NCBI GenBank assembly: GCA_023387655.1
Contig: JAEWHR010000127.1
Span: 5,282-69,281 of the forward strand
Origin: Bacillota bacterium
Lineage (GTDB): Bacteria; Bacillota; Clostridia; Lachnospirales; Lachnospiraceae
DNA: 64,000 nucleotides
Direction of reading: 5' to 3'
Below are positions 55,841 to 64,000 of this stretch, in pieces (within the stretch, counting starts at the first letter, position 1; every line of letters starts with the position of its first letter). Under the pieces are notes generated by a model. The model searched no databases. It saw only the letters and a list, made by a program, of their open reading frames with translations, and was not told where the DNA came from. The translations under genes and the position numbers were made by a program.

Positions 55841-55944
55841 GATAAATCATTCCTTTCTAATAGAATAAAAACACCTAAATCAGGTGAATAAGTAATTCAA
55901 AATCGGAGGTTCCATTACTATGAGATAGCCTCCTATTTACTTGA

Positions 55945-55983
55945 TACTTATACTCTATCAAGTAAAGGTCAAGAAACGGTCAA
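55945..55983 (-). promoter_or_regulatory. OmpR/PhoB-type direct-repeat operator and promoter
   Basis: On the minus strand TTGACC (55983-55978), TTGACC (55972-55967), TTGATA (55961-55956) and a weaker TAAGTA (55950-55945) recur at exactly 11-bp steps. A TATAAG -10 at 55952-55947 lies within the array, with a weak -35, as in activator-dependent promoters. It reads into the lipoprotein/ABC operon. The neighbouring PhoB-type regulator is the obvious candidate to bind. The 323-bp gap 55841-56163 also holds the kinase terminator. Confidence 0.65.
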
Positions 55984-56049
55984 GATTTTGAAGTTTATAA
56001 TAAATTCTACTTTACAGCAGTGTTATTGATATTTCTTATACAAAGCAAA

Positions 56050-56079
56050 AGAGAGGCCACCTTTTTAGGTGACCTCTCT
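56050..56079 (-). terminator. Terminator after the histidine kinase gene
   Basis: agagaggccacct (56050-56062) and aggtgacctctct (56067-56079) pair with one mismatch. On the minus strand a T-rich stretch follows. It separates the two-component genes from the lipoprotein/ABC operon. Confidence 0.75.
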
Positions 56080-56163
56080 ACTGAGTTCTAAATTTATCTA
56101 TAACAATTGCCTTTTCAATCTTAGATCAGATTGCAGTTGCAATCCTTTTGCATTTTTCCTATA

Positions 56164-57444
56164 TTATACGGTAACGCTTATTGTTGCTTTTGCGCCGCCG
56201 TTTTTATTGTTTGACAATTTTAACTCTCCACCAAGTTTTTGACATAGGGTTTGGCTGATTATTAGTCCCATACCCAAGTGTTCTCCCGTCGTGTCGGTTG
56301 TATAGATAAGTGTATTTCGATCTTTTAATATCTTTTCAGGAAAACCTTTCCCGTCGTCTATGATACGAATATACAACTGATTCTGATCTTCAATTGAAAA
56401 TTCCATTCGGATTTCTTTTCTTGCAAAGCGAAGTGCATTTGCGAAAATATTTTCTATAATTCGGTATAATATCTGTGGATCAATTTGTACATTACATTGT
56501 GGCATGCGAAAAACTGCGTTAAGTTTCAGACCCTTCTGTTCTGCCATTACAGAGAAATCATCTAACATATTCTGCAAGAGGTCTGGTAATTCACTGGGTA
56601 TCTGATGAACTTCTATATTTTCAAGGCTATTTATGTCCCGAATAGAGTTTGTATAATGCTCTAATCTATTAGTGGCTGTTGATAGATTATCAAGTGTATG
56701 CAGTAGCTTGTCCTGACTTACTTTCCCTTGAGGAATATTTTTTTTGAGGTACTCCACATATCCACCAATAATTGCGATGGGATTTCGTAAATCGTGCGCT
56801 ACAGATGCTTGTAGCATCCGACGTTCTTCTAACATTCTCCAAATCAATCGATTATTATCATAGAGGGCTTTTCGCATTTCTTCAAATGAATCACAAAGAA
56901 CTCCCATCTCATCCTGGCGGCTGTATGAAATAGAAAATTCTAGGTTTTGCCTGCTGATCTGTTTCGTTGCTTTAGACAATGATTTCAATGGAGGTGCCAA
57001 CCTCGTTTTATAAAACCACCAGGCGCAGATAGATATACCAACTACAGAATAAAGGAATGGAAGAAATATCATAGCGAAAGAGAGGCTTTGGTAAAAAAGC
57101 TTCTTTTTGGGAGATAACAGCGAATAACTACTTTCAATCTTTTCTATTGTATAATCGGTTTTCCCAACTTCTTCAGACGCTATTGAATTATCTTGAATCA
57201 ACTGATAAAGCTGTGTGGGCTGATCCCATTCCACCTTTTGTCTTCCTTTTAAAACGGTTCCATCCGAATAGGTTGTTGAGAAGTTGAGCCATACTTCATT
57301 GGCATCTGGCAAAATAAATAGCTGAATTCGGTAACAACCGTATATGGTAATCACTGAACAGAATAATGCAATTGCAATCGTAATTGTAACCATACAAAAA
57401 AATGATTTTTTGAGAGATAGATTTTTATTTTTTATTTTCTCCAT
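56164..57444 (-). CDS. Sensor histidine kinase (HAMP, HisKA, HATPase)
   Basis: Membrane sensor of 426 residues: TM1 at about 14-36, an extracellular loop of about 85 residues, TM2 at 121-145, HAMP at 147-200, HisKA with His 217 in VAHDLRNP, and HATPase_c with ENIFANALRFA, DDGKGFP and GMGLIISQ. It phosphorylates the regulator whose gene overlaps its start by 13 bp. The signal is probably extracellular. Confidence 0.92.
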   Translation of the reverse strand: MEKIKNKNLSLKKSFFCMVTITIAIALFCSVITIYGCYRIQLFILPDANEVWLNFSTTYSDGTVLKGRQKVEWDQPTQLYQLIQDNSIASEEVGKTDYTIEKIESSYSLLSPKKKLFYQSLSFAMIFLPFLYSVVGISICAWWFYKTRLAPPLKSLSKATKQISRQNLEFSISYSRQDEMGVLCDSFEEMRKALYDNNRLIWRMLEERRMLQASVAHDLRNPIAIIGGYVEYLKKNIPQGKVSQDKLLHTLDNLSTATNRLEHYTNSIRDINSLENIEVHQIPSELPDLLQNMLDDFSVMAEQKGLKLNAVFRMPQCNVQIDPQILYRIIENIFANALRFARKEIRMEFSIEDQNQLYIRIIDDGKGFPEKILKDRNTLIYTTDTTGEHLGMGLIISQTLCQKLGGELKLSNNKNGGAKATISVTV

Positions 57445-58106
57445 TTATATCCCATCCCCCAAACTGTTTCTATGTAATCCTTTCTGGTAGCCTCCTGCAA
57501 CTTGGTTCGAATTTTGCGAATATGCTCTTTAATGACATTGCTGTCGCCCTCTGCCTCTAGTCCCCACACAGATTCATAAATTCGTTCTTTATCAAATACT
57601 TGATTTGCATATGATACCAAAAATTCAATGATTTCAAACTCACGCTTTGAAAAAGGTATCTGACCTTCATTGAAATAAACTGTGCGTTCCGATATGTTGA
57701 TAATCAGTCCTTGGGAGGTGATGATTTGTGGTGTCTGCTTGGTGCGTTCATCCCTTCGTAAATGAGCTTCTACACGCGCGGTAAGTTCCTGTAGACTAAA
57801 CGGTTTCGTGATATAATCGTCACCCCCAGCGCTTAGACCATTAATTTTATCTTGTTCCGTGATTTTTGCCGTGAGAAAAAGAATAGGGCAAATCACATGA
57901 TTGCGAATTGCTTGGCATAATTGTAACCCGTCCATTCTCGGCATTGTAATATCTAATAGAATGATATCTGGCTTGTTGTTGAGTTTGGAAAGAGCTTCTT
58001 CGCTACTATTGGCAACTAAGGGAAGGTATCCTTCTGTCTCAAAATGGTCTGTCAGAAGTTCAGTCATCATCTCTTCATCGTCTATAATCAATATTTTATA
58101 AGCCAC
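57432..58106 (-). CDS. Response regulator, OmpR/PhoB family
   Basis: Receiver domain (residues 1-115) with Asp 52 in IILLDITMP and Lys in ITKPF. A winged-helix DNA-binding domain (about 130-224) carries FSKREFEIIEFLV and KEHIRKIRTKL. I start at GTG 58106, 8 bp after GGAGG; an in-frame TTG 15 bp upstream would overlap that site. The operon is RR-HK, with the target ABC/lipoprotein operon immediately downstream. Confidence 0.92.
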   Translation of the reverse strand: MAYKILIIDDEEMMTELLTDHFETEGYLPLVANSSEEALSKLNNKPDIILLDITMPRMDGLQLCQAIRNHVICPILFLTAKITEQDKINGLSAGGDDYITKPFSLQELTARVEAHLRRDERTKQTPQIITSQGLIINISERTVYFNEGQIPFSKREFEIIEFLVSYANQVFDKERIYESVWGLEAEGDSNVIKEHIRKIRTKLQEATRKDYIETVWGMGYKWRK

Positions 58107-58176
58107 AACATATTCCTCCAATCATCTTTGTAAATTACAAAAGGCAATTTTGCACTTGCTCATTGAAGATAAAGCT

Positions 58177-58313
58177 TATACTATTCGCCTGTTCTTTTTG
58201 TTGTATATCGCAACAGTTACAATTGAAACAAGAACAATCACAGCATTTGCGGCAATGGTTCCCTTCCAAGTCATAGTCATAGTGCCAAAGATATAATAAA
58301 TCCATTCTACCAA
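58177..58313 (-). CDS. Possible small membrane peptide or gene remnant
   Basis: A 45-codon frame from TTG 58313 to the stop at 58177. It contains a clear hydrophobic helix (AANAVIVLVSIVTVAIY) and a basic tail (NKKNRR), like a single-pass protein. No ribosome site precedes the TTG, and an in-frame stop lies just upstream, so it may be the end of a lost gene. It lies 70 bp before the regulator on the same strand. The rest of 58107-58556 shows no feature. Confidence 0.3.
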
Positions 58314-58556
58314 ATTAATCCAGTAGTGTCACTTTTATTTTCTCTTTTCCTCTCTGCCTGGCAGGGTGGCATTCGCAAATTAAATATGGATATTTGGTAT
58401 ATAGTGTAATATACTACAAATGAAATAGAGAAAATTTATATTTATATACTCTGAATCATTGGAACTTTTTAAACGGTATATTCGACTAATATGCAAAGGA
58501 AGTACATACATACGAAAATAGAATGACAATATTATTCATTAGGAGGTGTATCACAG

Positions 58557-59003
58557 GTGAAAAAAATCGTTTTGCTTTTTATTTCGGTTACTTTACTGGT
58601 CCTGACTTCATGCTCACAAAAACCATCTGAGAATGAATCAGACTATACGGTTTTTTTGAACATGTTAGCCGACAACAACGTTCAATATACTGAGGGAGAT
58701 TCCGATAAATCCAGTTTTCTTTCCGTTACACGTAAACCAATTTTAATCGGAGATGAAATCATCAGCATTTACGAATATGATTCAAACAAAGATATGGAGA
58801 AAGATTCCACCTATATTGATAAAGATGGTTGGAGCATATCTTATCCGGGCAAGGAAGTAGAAATCGAATGGGTATCGCAACCGCATTTCTTCAAAAAAGG
58901 CACACTGATAATCAACTATGTAGGAGAAAATGAACAGATACTGGAGTTGTTGAATAAAAACTATGGTGCTGAATTTGCCGGATACGGATATACAAATAAA
59001 TAA
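58557..59003 (+). CDS. Small hypothetical lipoprotein
   Basis: 148 residues starting at GTG behind AGGAGGTG: signal peptide with lipobox LTSC (Cys 19) and a mature domain of about 125 residues rich in Asp/Glu and aromatic residues. No family is recognised. The segment WVSQPHFFKKGTLIINYVG and later text suggest a small beta/alpha domain. Diverges from the two-component operon. Terminator at 59027. Confidence 0.75.
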   Translation: MKKIVLLFISVTLLVLTSCSQKPSENESDYTVFLNMLADNNVQYTEGDSDKSSFLSVTRKPILIGDEIISIYEYDSNKDMEKDSTYIDKDGWSISYPGKEVEIEWVSQPHFFKKGTLIINYVGENEQILELLNKNYGAEFAGYGYTNK

Positions 59004-59026
59004 TATGTTAAACAAAAATTCACCAT

Positions 59027-59054
59027 AAACCAGGATAGATATATCTTGGTTTTT
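59027..59054 (+). terminator. Terminator after the small lipoprotein
   Basis: aaaccaggata (59027-59037) pairs with tatcttggttt (59042-59052) with one G-U pair, followed by a T-rich tract. Confidence 0.8.
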
Positions 59055-59125
59055 CTTTTTAGTTACAATTAAGTATATGAAAAATGGGTTACAAACGAGG
59101 TCACAAGCATCTAGTTTATGTTATC

Positions 59126-59167
59126 AAAAACTTTTAATATCATTCTAAAAAACTTTAATACCATTCT
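59126..59167. repeat. Two 21-bp tandem repeats
   Basis: Near-identical units at 59126-59146 and 59147-59167, sharing the pattern aaaaactttaatayCATTCT with a third partial copy. They lie in the 331-bp gap upstream of the PadR promoter. Confidence 0.7.
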
Positions 59168-59225
59168 CAAAAACTATGTTGTAGTATACAAATCTTAGAG
59201 AATAATTAGAAAATGATTAACCATA

Positions 59226-59279
59226 TTGACAGTACAATATTATATGATGTATAGTATCATCAATGAAATGATATTATAC
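59226..59279 (+). promoter_or_regulatory. PadR-operon promoter with overlapping operator
   Basis: TTGACA (59226-59231), an 18-bp spacer and TATAGT (59250-59255). An inverted repeat, gtatagtatcat (59249-59260) and atgatattatac (59268-59279), matches at 11 of 12 positions around a 7-bp centre and covers the -10 box and start site. This is where a PadR dimer would repress its own operon. Confidence 0.65.
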
Positions 59280-59334
59280 TAAAAACAAGGGAATGATATG
59301 GGATAATATGATAATAGTAAAAGGAGTTGATTAC

Positions 59335-59652
59335 ATGGTTTTTAATACAGGATCCGCACTATTGGATGCGATTGTACTAGCTGCGGTTTCTAAGGAACCG
59401 GAAGGAAATTATGGATATAAAATAACTCAGGATGTTAGAGAGGCAATAGAAATTTCGGAATCTACGCTTTACCCTGTTCTTCGTAGATTACAAAAAGATG
59501 ATTGTTTGGAAGTATATGATATGGAAATTGCGGGTAGAAATCGAAGATATTATAAAGTAACGCCACAAGGAAGAATACAACTTCAGTTATATTGTTCAGA
59601 GTGGAAAAACTATTCCGCAAAGATAAGTAAAATTTTCGAGGGGGTGGCGTAG
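59335..59652 (+). CDS. PadR-family transcriptional regulator
   Basis: Winged-helix repressor of 105 residues with the PadR pattern YGYKITQDV, STLYPVLRRLQKDDCL and RRYYKVTPQGR. It starts at ATG 59335 after AAAGGAG; an in-frame ATG 42 bp upstream has no site. It is the first gene of the PadR / HAAS / toastrack / PspC cluster and directly abuts the next gene. Such regulators usually repress their own operon and respond to envelope stress or small ligands. The operator at 59249-59279 supports autoregulation. Confidence 0.9.
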   Translation: MVFNTGSALLDAIVLAAVSKEPEGNYGYKITQDVREAIEISESTLYPVLRRLQKDDCLEVYDMEIAGRNRRYYKVTPQGRIQLQLYCSEWKNYSAKISKIFEGVA

Positions 59653-60645
59653 TTGAACCGTGTTGAGTTTCTAAAAGAGTTGGAGGAGTTGCTACAGGAT
59701 ATTCCAATAGAGGAAAGAATGGAAGCACTTGCGTTCTATGACAGTTATTTTGAAGAAGCAGGAGTGCTGAATGAAACGTTTATTTTAAGAGAATTGGGTT
59801 CACCAGCAAAAGTGGCAAAGAGTATAAAAATAGACCTTGGAGCTATAAAAGAAGGGGAGACTGGAGAGTATACCGAAAGAGGTTACCAAAGTAGTGATCA
59901 AAAAGAAAACAGCATCATGAAATTGAACGAAGTATCAACTTCTAATTCTAATGAAGTAAATAATATTGATTCACAAGATAATGCTGATCATGGACAAAAA
60001 ACTTCCTATCATAATCAGAATTCAAACTATCAAAACCAAACGACTGGATATCAGAACAACCAGAACCTAAATACAGGATATCAAACTCAAAACAACCAAA
60101 ACTCGAATACAGAATATCAAAATCAGAACAACCAAAACCTAAATACAGGATATCAAACTCAGAATAACCAAAACCAAAGCACAGGATACCAAAACCAGAA
60201 TACAAACTACCAATATCAAAACACATCTTATCAAAACCAGGGGACAAATTATCAAAATGCGTCCTACCAAAATCAAAGACCTGTTGTTAAGAAAACTGGT
60301 GTTAATGTATTGGCTTTAATATTGATTTGTATCTTTGGATTTCCAATTATTATACCTCTGATGTTTGCTTGCTTTGCAACAGTATTCGGCTTGGTTGTTG
60401 GGTTTGGTGCAGCCGGTATTGGATGTATTATATTAGGTTTTTCGTTATTTATTATGGGAGTAGCTAAAGTATTTGTAATTCCACTATTTGGTGCTTTATC
60501 AGTAGGTGGTGGAATGATATGTTTTGGTGTTGGAGTGTTGTTATTCCTTGTAGCTATTCTCTGTGCTAAGATGTTTCCAATTTTAATTCGTGGACTCATT
60601 GGTCTGTTAAAAGCACCATTTGGGGGAAGGAGTGTAGCAGTATGA
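59653..60645 (+). CDS. HAAS-domain (DUF1700) membrane protein with Asn/Gln-Tyr repeat linker
   Basis: 330 residues: an N-terminal HAAS/DUF1700 helical domain (1-65; FLKELEELLQDIPIEER, then FREL-type GSPAKVAKSI), a linker at about 113-212 made of repeated Tyr-Gln-Asn-Gln units, and a C-terminal block of about four membrane helices (217-325). It starts at TTG, immediately after the padR stop, behind GAGGGGG. HAAS proteins typically follow PadR genes and relay membrane state. The extended Asn/Gln repeat is an unusual addition. Confidence 0.85.
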   Translation: MNRVEFLKELEELLQDIPIEERMEALAFYDSYFEEAGVLNETFILRELGSPAKVAKSIKIDLGAIKEGETGEYTERGYQSSDQKENSIMKLNEVSTSNSNEVNNIDSQDNADHGQKTSYHNQNSNYQNQTTGYQNNQNLNTGYQTQNNQNSNTEYQNQNNQNLNTGYQTQNNQNQSTGYQNQNTNYQYQNTSYQNQGTNYQNASYQNQRPVVKKTGVNVLALILICIFGFPIIIPLMFACFATVFGLVVGFGAAGIGCIILGFSLFIMGVAKVFVIPLFGALSVGGGMICFGVGVLLFLVAILCAKMFPILIRGLIGLLKAPFGGRSVAV

Positions 60646-61508
60646 GATCAACAGGGAGAGTTGTACTTGGAATAGCCTGTGCTTCCATAGGAATTGGAAT
60701 CGCGATACTAATCTTTGGAGCTTTGTTTAGTGGTGGTAGATATAGGAATCGGTACAATACAGCTTCATACCAGGATGAAGTTAAGGATATTACCTCAATT
60801 GAGCTTGATGTCGACTTTGGTAGAGTTCGAATCGTGGAAGGAGATACCTTTCATGTCGAGGTTAAAAATACTACGGAAGACGGATTTCATAGTGAAGTGA
60901 GAAATGGAGTATGGTATCTAGAGGATAACTTCGATGAGCGTTATTCTTTTAATCTTTTCGGTCTTAATCTCCCCCTTAGCTTTATTGGATTTGGGGTTCA
61001 AATAGAAGATGAATGGTATCCGACTATCACCATCACTTTACCAGAAGGATTCGTAGCAGAAGAATTTGACATTGAATTTGGAGCAGGAGAACTAGTAGTT
61101 GATGTAGTTCATGCAGATACTGTGGATATTTCATTAGGAGCGGGAGAGATGACGCTAAAAAATCTTACGGTAGACAATCGTTCCAGCTTCTCAGTGGGAG
61201 CAGGTTCTATGAAGATTAATCGTCTTACAGCAAATGATGTTGCTTTGGATTGTGGTGTAGGTGAAATCTCCGTTAGGGGTGAGATCATTGGAAATACCTA
61301 TGCAAACTGTGGTGTTGGTGAAATTAGCCTTGATTTAGATGGAGAAGAAAATGAATTTAATTATATAGTTGACTGTGGAATTGGAAGTGTTAAAATAAAT
61401 AATAGGGAATGGAGCTTTTCCACCGATGAAAGCATTTATAATGATAATGCAATAGGAACATTTGAGCTTGAGTGCGGTGTTGGTTCCATTAGTCTTAGAA
61501 TTCGCTAA
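60642..61508 (+). CDS. DUF4097 toastrack-domain membrane protein
   Basis: 288 residues with one N-terminal membrane helix (about 6-30), followed by a right-handed beta-strand repeat domain (DUF4097, also seen in LiaF/LiaG-like envelope-stress proteins). Repeats show IEFGAGELVVDVV, ISLGAGEMTLKNL, LDCGVGEISV and VDCGIGSVKI. It starts by a 4-bp ATGA overlap with the HAAS gene. It probably senses or scaffolds at the outer face of the membrane with the HAAS and PspC proteins. Confidence 0.88.
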   Translation: MRSTGRVVLGIACASIGIGIAILIFGALFSGGRYRNRYNTASYQDEVKDITSIELDVDFGRVRIVEGDTFHVEVKNTTEDGFHSEVRNGVWYLEDNFDERYSFNLFGLNLPLSFIGFGVQIEDEWYPTITITLPEGFVAEEFDIEFGAGELVVDVVHADTVDISLGAGEMTLKNLTVDNRSSFSVGAGSMKINRLTANDVALDCGVGEISVRGEIIGNTYANCGVGEISLDLDGEENEFNYIVDCGIGSVKINNREWSFSTDESIYNDNAIGTFELECGVGSISLRIR

Positions 61509-61549
61509 TTCGTGCGTTAATATTGAGTGTGGAAAGGAAGGATTTTGTT

Positions 61550-61726
61550 ATGCAGAAAAAATTAGTTAAGTCTCGTACAGACAGAAAACTTTGTGGAGTA
61601 TGTGGAGGAATTGCAGAGTACATTAATTTAGACCCTACAGTGGTTCGAATTTTATGGATTATCTTTGCATTATGTGGTATCGGTATACTTGCATACATTG
61701 CATGTGCATTTGTAATGCCAGACTAA
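61550..61726 (+). CDS. PspC-domain membrane protein
   Basis: 58-residue PspC protein: KKLVKSRTDRKLCGVCGGIAEY, with one membrane helix (about 33-55). It starts at ATG 61550 after GGAAGGA. PspC proteins act in phage-shock/Lia envelope stress signalling. It closes the four-gene cluster and is followed by a terminator. Confidence 0.92.
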   Translation: MQKKLVKSRTDRKLCGVCGGIAEYINLDPTVVRILWIIFALCGIGILAYIACAFVMPD

Positions 61727-61774
61727 GCCATATATAGCTTGTACTAAGAAATCATTATTTTTAATATCAAAAGG

Positions 61775-61820
61775 AAAGGACTAAATTTGGGTAATACTAG
61801 GCCAACATTTAGTCCTTTTT
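61775..61820 (+). terminator. Terminator of the envelope-stress operon
   Basis: aaaggactaaat (61775-61786) and atttagtccttt (61807-61818) are perfect 12-bp arms followed by T. The 380-bp gap 61727-62106 otherwise holds only AT-rich DNA before argS. No T-box is seen. Confidence 0.85.
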
Positions 61821-62106
61821 CTATTCTTTAAAAATAAAGATTAGTTAAATAAGTTAGTGGGATAAAGAATGTACTTAGAAAGGGAAGTTCTTAGACTATT
61901 TTATCGAAATTTCTTAGTTTAAGACCGTATAATTACCGCTGACTCTTGTTACTTTATTTTTTGCTTATTTGCAGATAGCATTACTTTACAAGCGAAATAA
62001 ATTGTGTTAAAGTAAACGATAATATAGTGAACGACATTGTCGAATACCATTATAAATTATATAACATAATGGTGGAAATGAAATGTAAATAGTTATGGAG
62101 GCATTT

Positions 62107-63891
62107 ATGATAAAAGTAATTGATCAATTATCCAATATCTTTACAGCAGCATTTGTAAAGTGCGGTTACGAAGAGAAGTACGGTGTGGTAACGATATCGA
62201 ATCGTCCGGATTTGTGTCAGTATCAATGCAATGGAGCTCTTGCCGCTGCAAAACTGTACAAAAAAGCACCTATAATGATTGCTAATGAAATTGTGGAACA
62301 ATGTAAAGATAATCCAATTTTAAAAGAGATTACAGCAATTATGCCAGGATTTATTAATTTTTCTATTAAGGAAGAGTTTCTAGTAGATTATCTTAATAAG
62401 ATGTCAAAGGAAGAACGCCTTGGTTGTGAGGAAACGAAGAACCCTGATACAATAGTTGTAGATTATGGTGGACCAAATGTTGCAAAGCCTCTTCACGTTG
62501 GTCATCTTCGTCCTGCAATTATTGGTGAAAGTATTAAACGTATGGTACGCTTCTTAGGCCACAACGTAATTGGGGATGCGCATCTTGGAGACTGGGGAAC
62601 TCAAATGGGGCTTATTATTGCTGAGGTTAGAAAACGTCAGCCAAACCTTCCTTATTTTGATGAAAGTTTTACTGGTGAGTATCCAAGTGAAGCTCCTTTT
62701 TCAATTTCTGAATTGGAGGAAATTTATCCAACTGCAAGCGAATATTCCAAAGAACATCCAGAATTTCGTGAAGAAGCTAAGGAAATCGTATTTGAATTAC
62801 AAAATGGTCATCGTGGATATACCGCTCTTTGGAATCACATTATGACTGTATCAGTCAATGATTTAAAGAAAAATTATGATAATCTAAACGTTCATTTTGA
62901 TGTGTGGAAGAAAGAAAGCGATGCGCAACCTTATATTCCAGACATGGTAGCTTATTTAAAAGAGAATGGATATGCTAAAATTAGTGAGGGCGCCTTGGTT
63001 GTTGATGTAAAAGAAGAGACAGATACCAAAGAAATACCTCCTTGTATGATTTTAAAATCTGATGGTGCAAGTTTATATGCTACCACCGATCTTGCTACTT
63101 TAGTAGAGCGTATGAAATTATTTAAGCCTGCATCTGTAATCTATGTAGTAGACAAACGTCAGGAGCTTCATTTTGAATTAGTATTCCGTTGTGTAAAGAA
63201 AACAAAGTTAGTTCCTGAAGATGTGAAGTTAACTTTCTTAGGCTTTGGTACAATGAATGGTAAAGATGGTAAGCCATTTAAGACAAGAGATGGCGGTGTA
63301 ATGCGTCTTGAGTATTTAATGGATAGCATTAATGAAGAAGTTTATAAGAAGATTATGTCGAACCGTGAGATGGAAGAAGAGGAAGCTAGAGAGGTTGCTA
63401 GAATTGTAGGTTTAGCAGCATTAAAATATGGTGATTTATCAAACCAGGCATCCAAAGATTATATTTTTGATATTGATCGTTTTACTTCCTTTGAAGGGAA
63501 TACAGGACCTTATATTCTTTATACGATTGTACGAATTAAATCAATTCTAGCGAAATATCAAGAAGAGAACAAGGCAGTAGATTTAAGCAAACTTTGTATC
63601 AAGTCCGGAAATACAAGAGAATATGGTGAGAGTGAAGTAAATCTTATGCTAGAGTGTGCAAAGTTTAATGATGTGATTGAACATGCGGCATATGAAAATG
63701 CACCTCATAAGTTATGTGCTTATGTTTATGATTTGGCGAATGCATTTAGTACATTCTATCATGAAAACAAAATTATTGCAGAAGAAAACAAAGAAAAACA
63801 GCAAGAATGGATTGCTCTTATTGATCTTGTTTTAAGAATATTAACTACATGCATTGATTTATTAGGCTTTAGTGCACCAGAAAAAATGTAA
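62107..63891 (+). CDS. argS: Arginyl-tRNA synthetase
   Basis: Class I synthetase of 594 residues that charges tRNA-Arg. An N-terminal Add-1 domain (1-110) is followed by the HIGH-type motif HVGH at 130-133 (AKPLHVGHLRPAIIGES), HLGDWGTQMGLI, and a KMSKS-equivalent region lacking the canonical Lys (NGKDGKPFKTRDGG), as in many ArgRS. The C-terminal DALR anticodon domain is near 480-594. ATG 62107 follows GGAGG at 62097-62101; the ATG at 62095 is part of that site. Confidence 0.95.
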   Translation: MIKVIDQLSNIFTAAFVKCGYEEKYGVVTISNRPDLCQYQCNGALAAAKLYKKAPIMIANEIVEQCKDNPILKEITAIMPGFINFSIKEEFLVDYLNKMSKEERLGCEETKNPDTIVVDYGGPNVAKPLHVGHLRPAIIGESIKRMVRFLGHNVIGDAHLGDWGTQMGLIIAEVRKRQPNLPYFDESFTGEYPSEAPFSISELEEIYPTASEYSKEHPEFREEAKEIVFELQNGHRGYTALWNHIMTVSVNDLKKNYDNLNVHFDVWKKESDAQPYIPDMVAYLKENGYAKISEGALVVDVKEETDTKEIPPCMILKSDGASLYATTDLATLVERMKLFKPASVIYVVDKRQELHFELVFRCVKKTKLVPEDVKLTFLGFGTMNGKDGKPFKTRDGGVMRLEYLMDSINEEVYKKIMSNREMEEEEAREVARIVGLAALKYGDLSNQASKDYIFDIDRFTSFEGNTGPYILYTIVRIKSILAKYQEENKAVDLSKLCIKSGNTREYGESEVNLMLECAKFNDVIEHAAYENAPHKLCAYVYDLANAFSTFYHENKIIAEENKEKQQEWIALIDLVLRILTTCIDLLGFSAPEKM

Positions 63892-63912
63892 AATTTATAA
63901 ATGCTGTGAAGG

Positions 63913-63945
63913 GACTGGAAAGTAAAGCGCTTTCCAGTCTTTTTT
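63913..63945 (+). terminator. Intrinsic terminator of argS
   Basis: Perfect 10-bp arms gactggaaag (63913-63922) and ctttccagtc (63930-63939) followed by six T. Confidence 0.95.
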
Positions 63946-64000
63946 AGCAGTTAGTGCTTATGTTCGTTTTAAAGTAAAATAAGAAAATGAAATGATCTGA

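Noticed and set aside
60273..60599. 108-codon minus-strand frame
   Set aside because: Antisense to the membrane part of the HAAS protein, with Pro/Asn/Ile-biased translation from complementary codons. Not a gene.
61860..62106. T-box leader for argS
   Set aside because: No T-box consensus, specifier-like stem or terminator lies between the upstream operon terminator and argS.

Overview
The window is low-GC Clostridia DNA, most likely from a spore-former of the family Lachnospiraceae (Lachnoclostridium phytofermentans-like). This is inferred from AT-rich codon use, strong AGGAGG ribosome sites with occasional TTG/GTG starts, a dipicolinate synthase pair (dpaA-dpaB), BspA-type leucine-rich surface proteins and a family CE2-like esterase. 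Nothing in it is phage-like, and no CRISPR array or rRNA is present.

Layout. 0-4.5 kb: a VWA-domain protein with its MoxR-type ATPase, then a DMT-family permease. 4.5-8.1 kb (minus): a three-gene ABC-2 exporter. 8.4-16.1 kb: a LysR regulator, a 36-codon Met/Cys-rich leader peptide closed by a strong terminator, then metN, metI, an L-2-hydroxyacid dehydrogenase, metQ, a GlcD-type flavin dehydrogenase and a class-I aminotransferase, followed by a tRNA-like element with a CAU anticodon. 16.2-21.1 kb: an HD phosphohydrolase, a GC-rich folded repeat and a heterodimeric ABC exporter. 21-30 kb: a P-loop kinase, a NarL-type two-component pair, a kinase-fold phosphotransferase, sbcD-sbcC, and two decayed gene ends meeting head to head. 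30-34 kb: a secreted subtilase with an unusual C-terminal domain and a BspA-like LRR protein. 34-49.5 kb: dpaA-dpaB, a split chromate transporter, a histidine phosphatase, a HAD phosphatase, a MATE pump, a shortened 5'-nucleotidase, a CE2-like esterase, a cyclophilin, an SLC13-type permease, a chemoreceptor and small proteins. 49.5-58.1 kb (minus): a PhoB-type two-component system followed by two lipoproteins and an ABC-2 transporter whose ATPase gene is frameshifted. 58.5-64 kb: a small lipoprotein, a PadR / HAAS (DUF1700) / DUF4097 toastrack / PspC envelope-stress operon, and argS.

The most interesting system is at 9.5-16.2 kb. A peptide packed with Met and Cys codons precedes an intrinsic terminator. 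Behind it lies one co-directional unit combining a methionine ABC importer with L- and D-type 2-hydroxyacid dehydrogenases and a methionine/glutamine-type aminotransferase. The simplest reading is uptake of 2-hydroxy or 2-keto analogues (or D-forms) of methionine and conversion to L-methionine, with expression set by ribosome stalling on Met/Cys codons. The tRNA-like sequence just after the aminotransferase, with a CAU loop but C33, G73 and no CCA, adds to the oddity.

The second informative locus is at 49.5-58.1 kb. Upstream of the lipoprotein/ABC operon are three TTGAcc/TTGATA hexamers at exact 11-bp spacing, the usual geometry of an OmpR/PhoB-family operator, so the adjacent two-component system probably controls it. 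In this sequence the ATPase carries a one-base frameshift in a homopolymer, and the last permease is fused to a lipoprotein-like beta-propeller domain.
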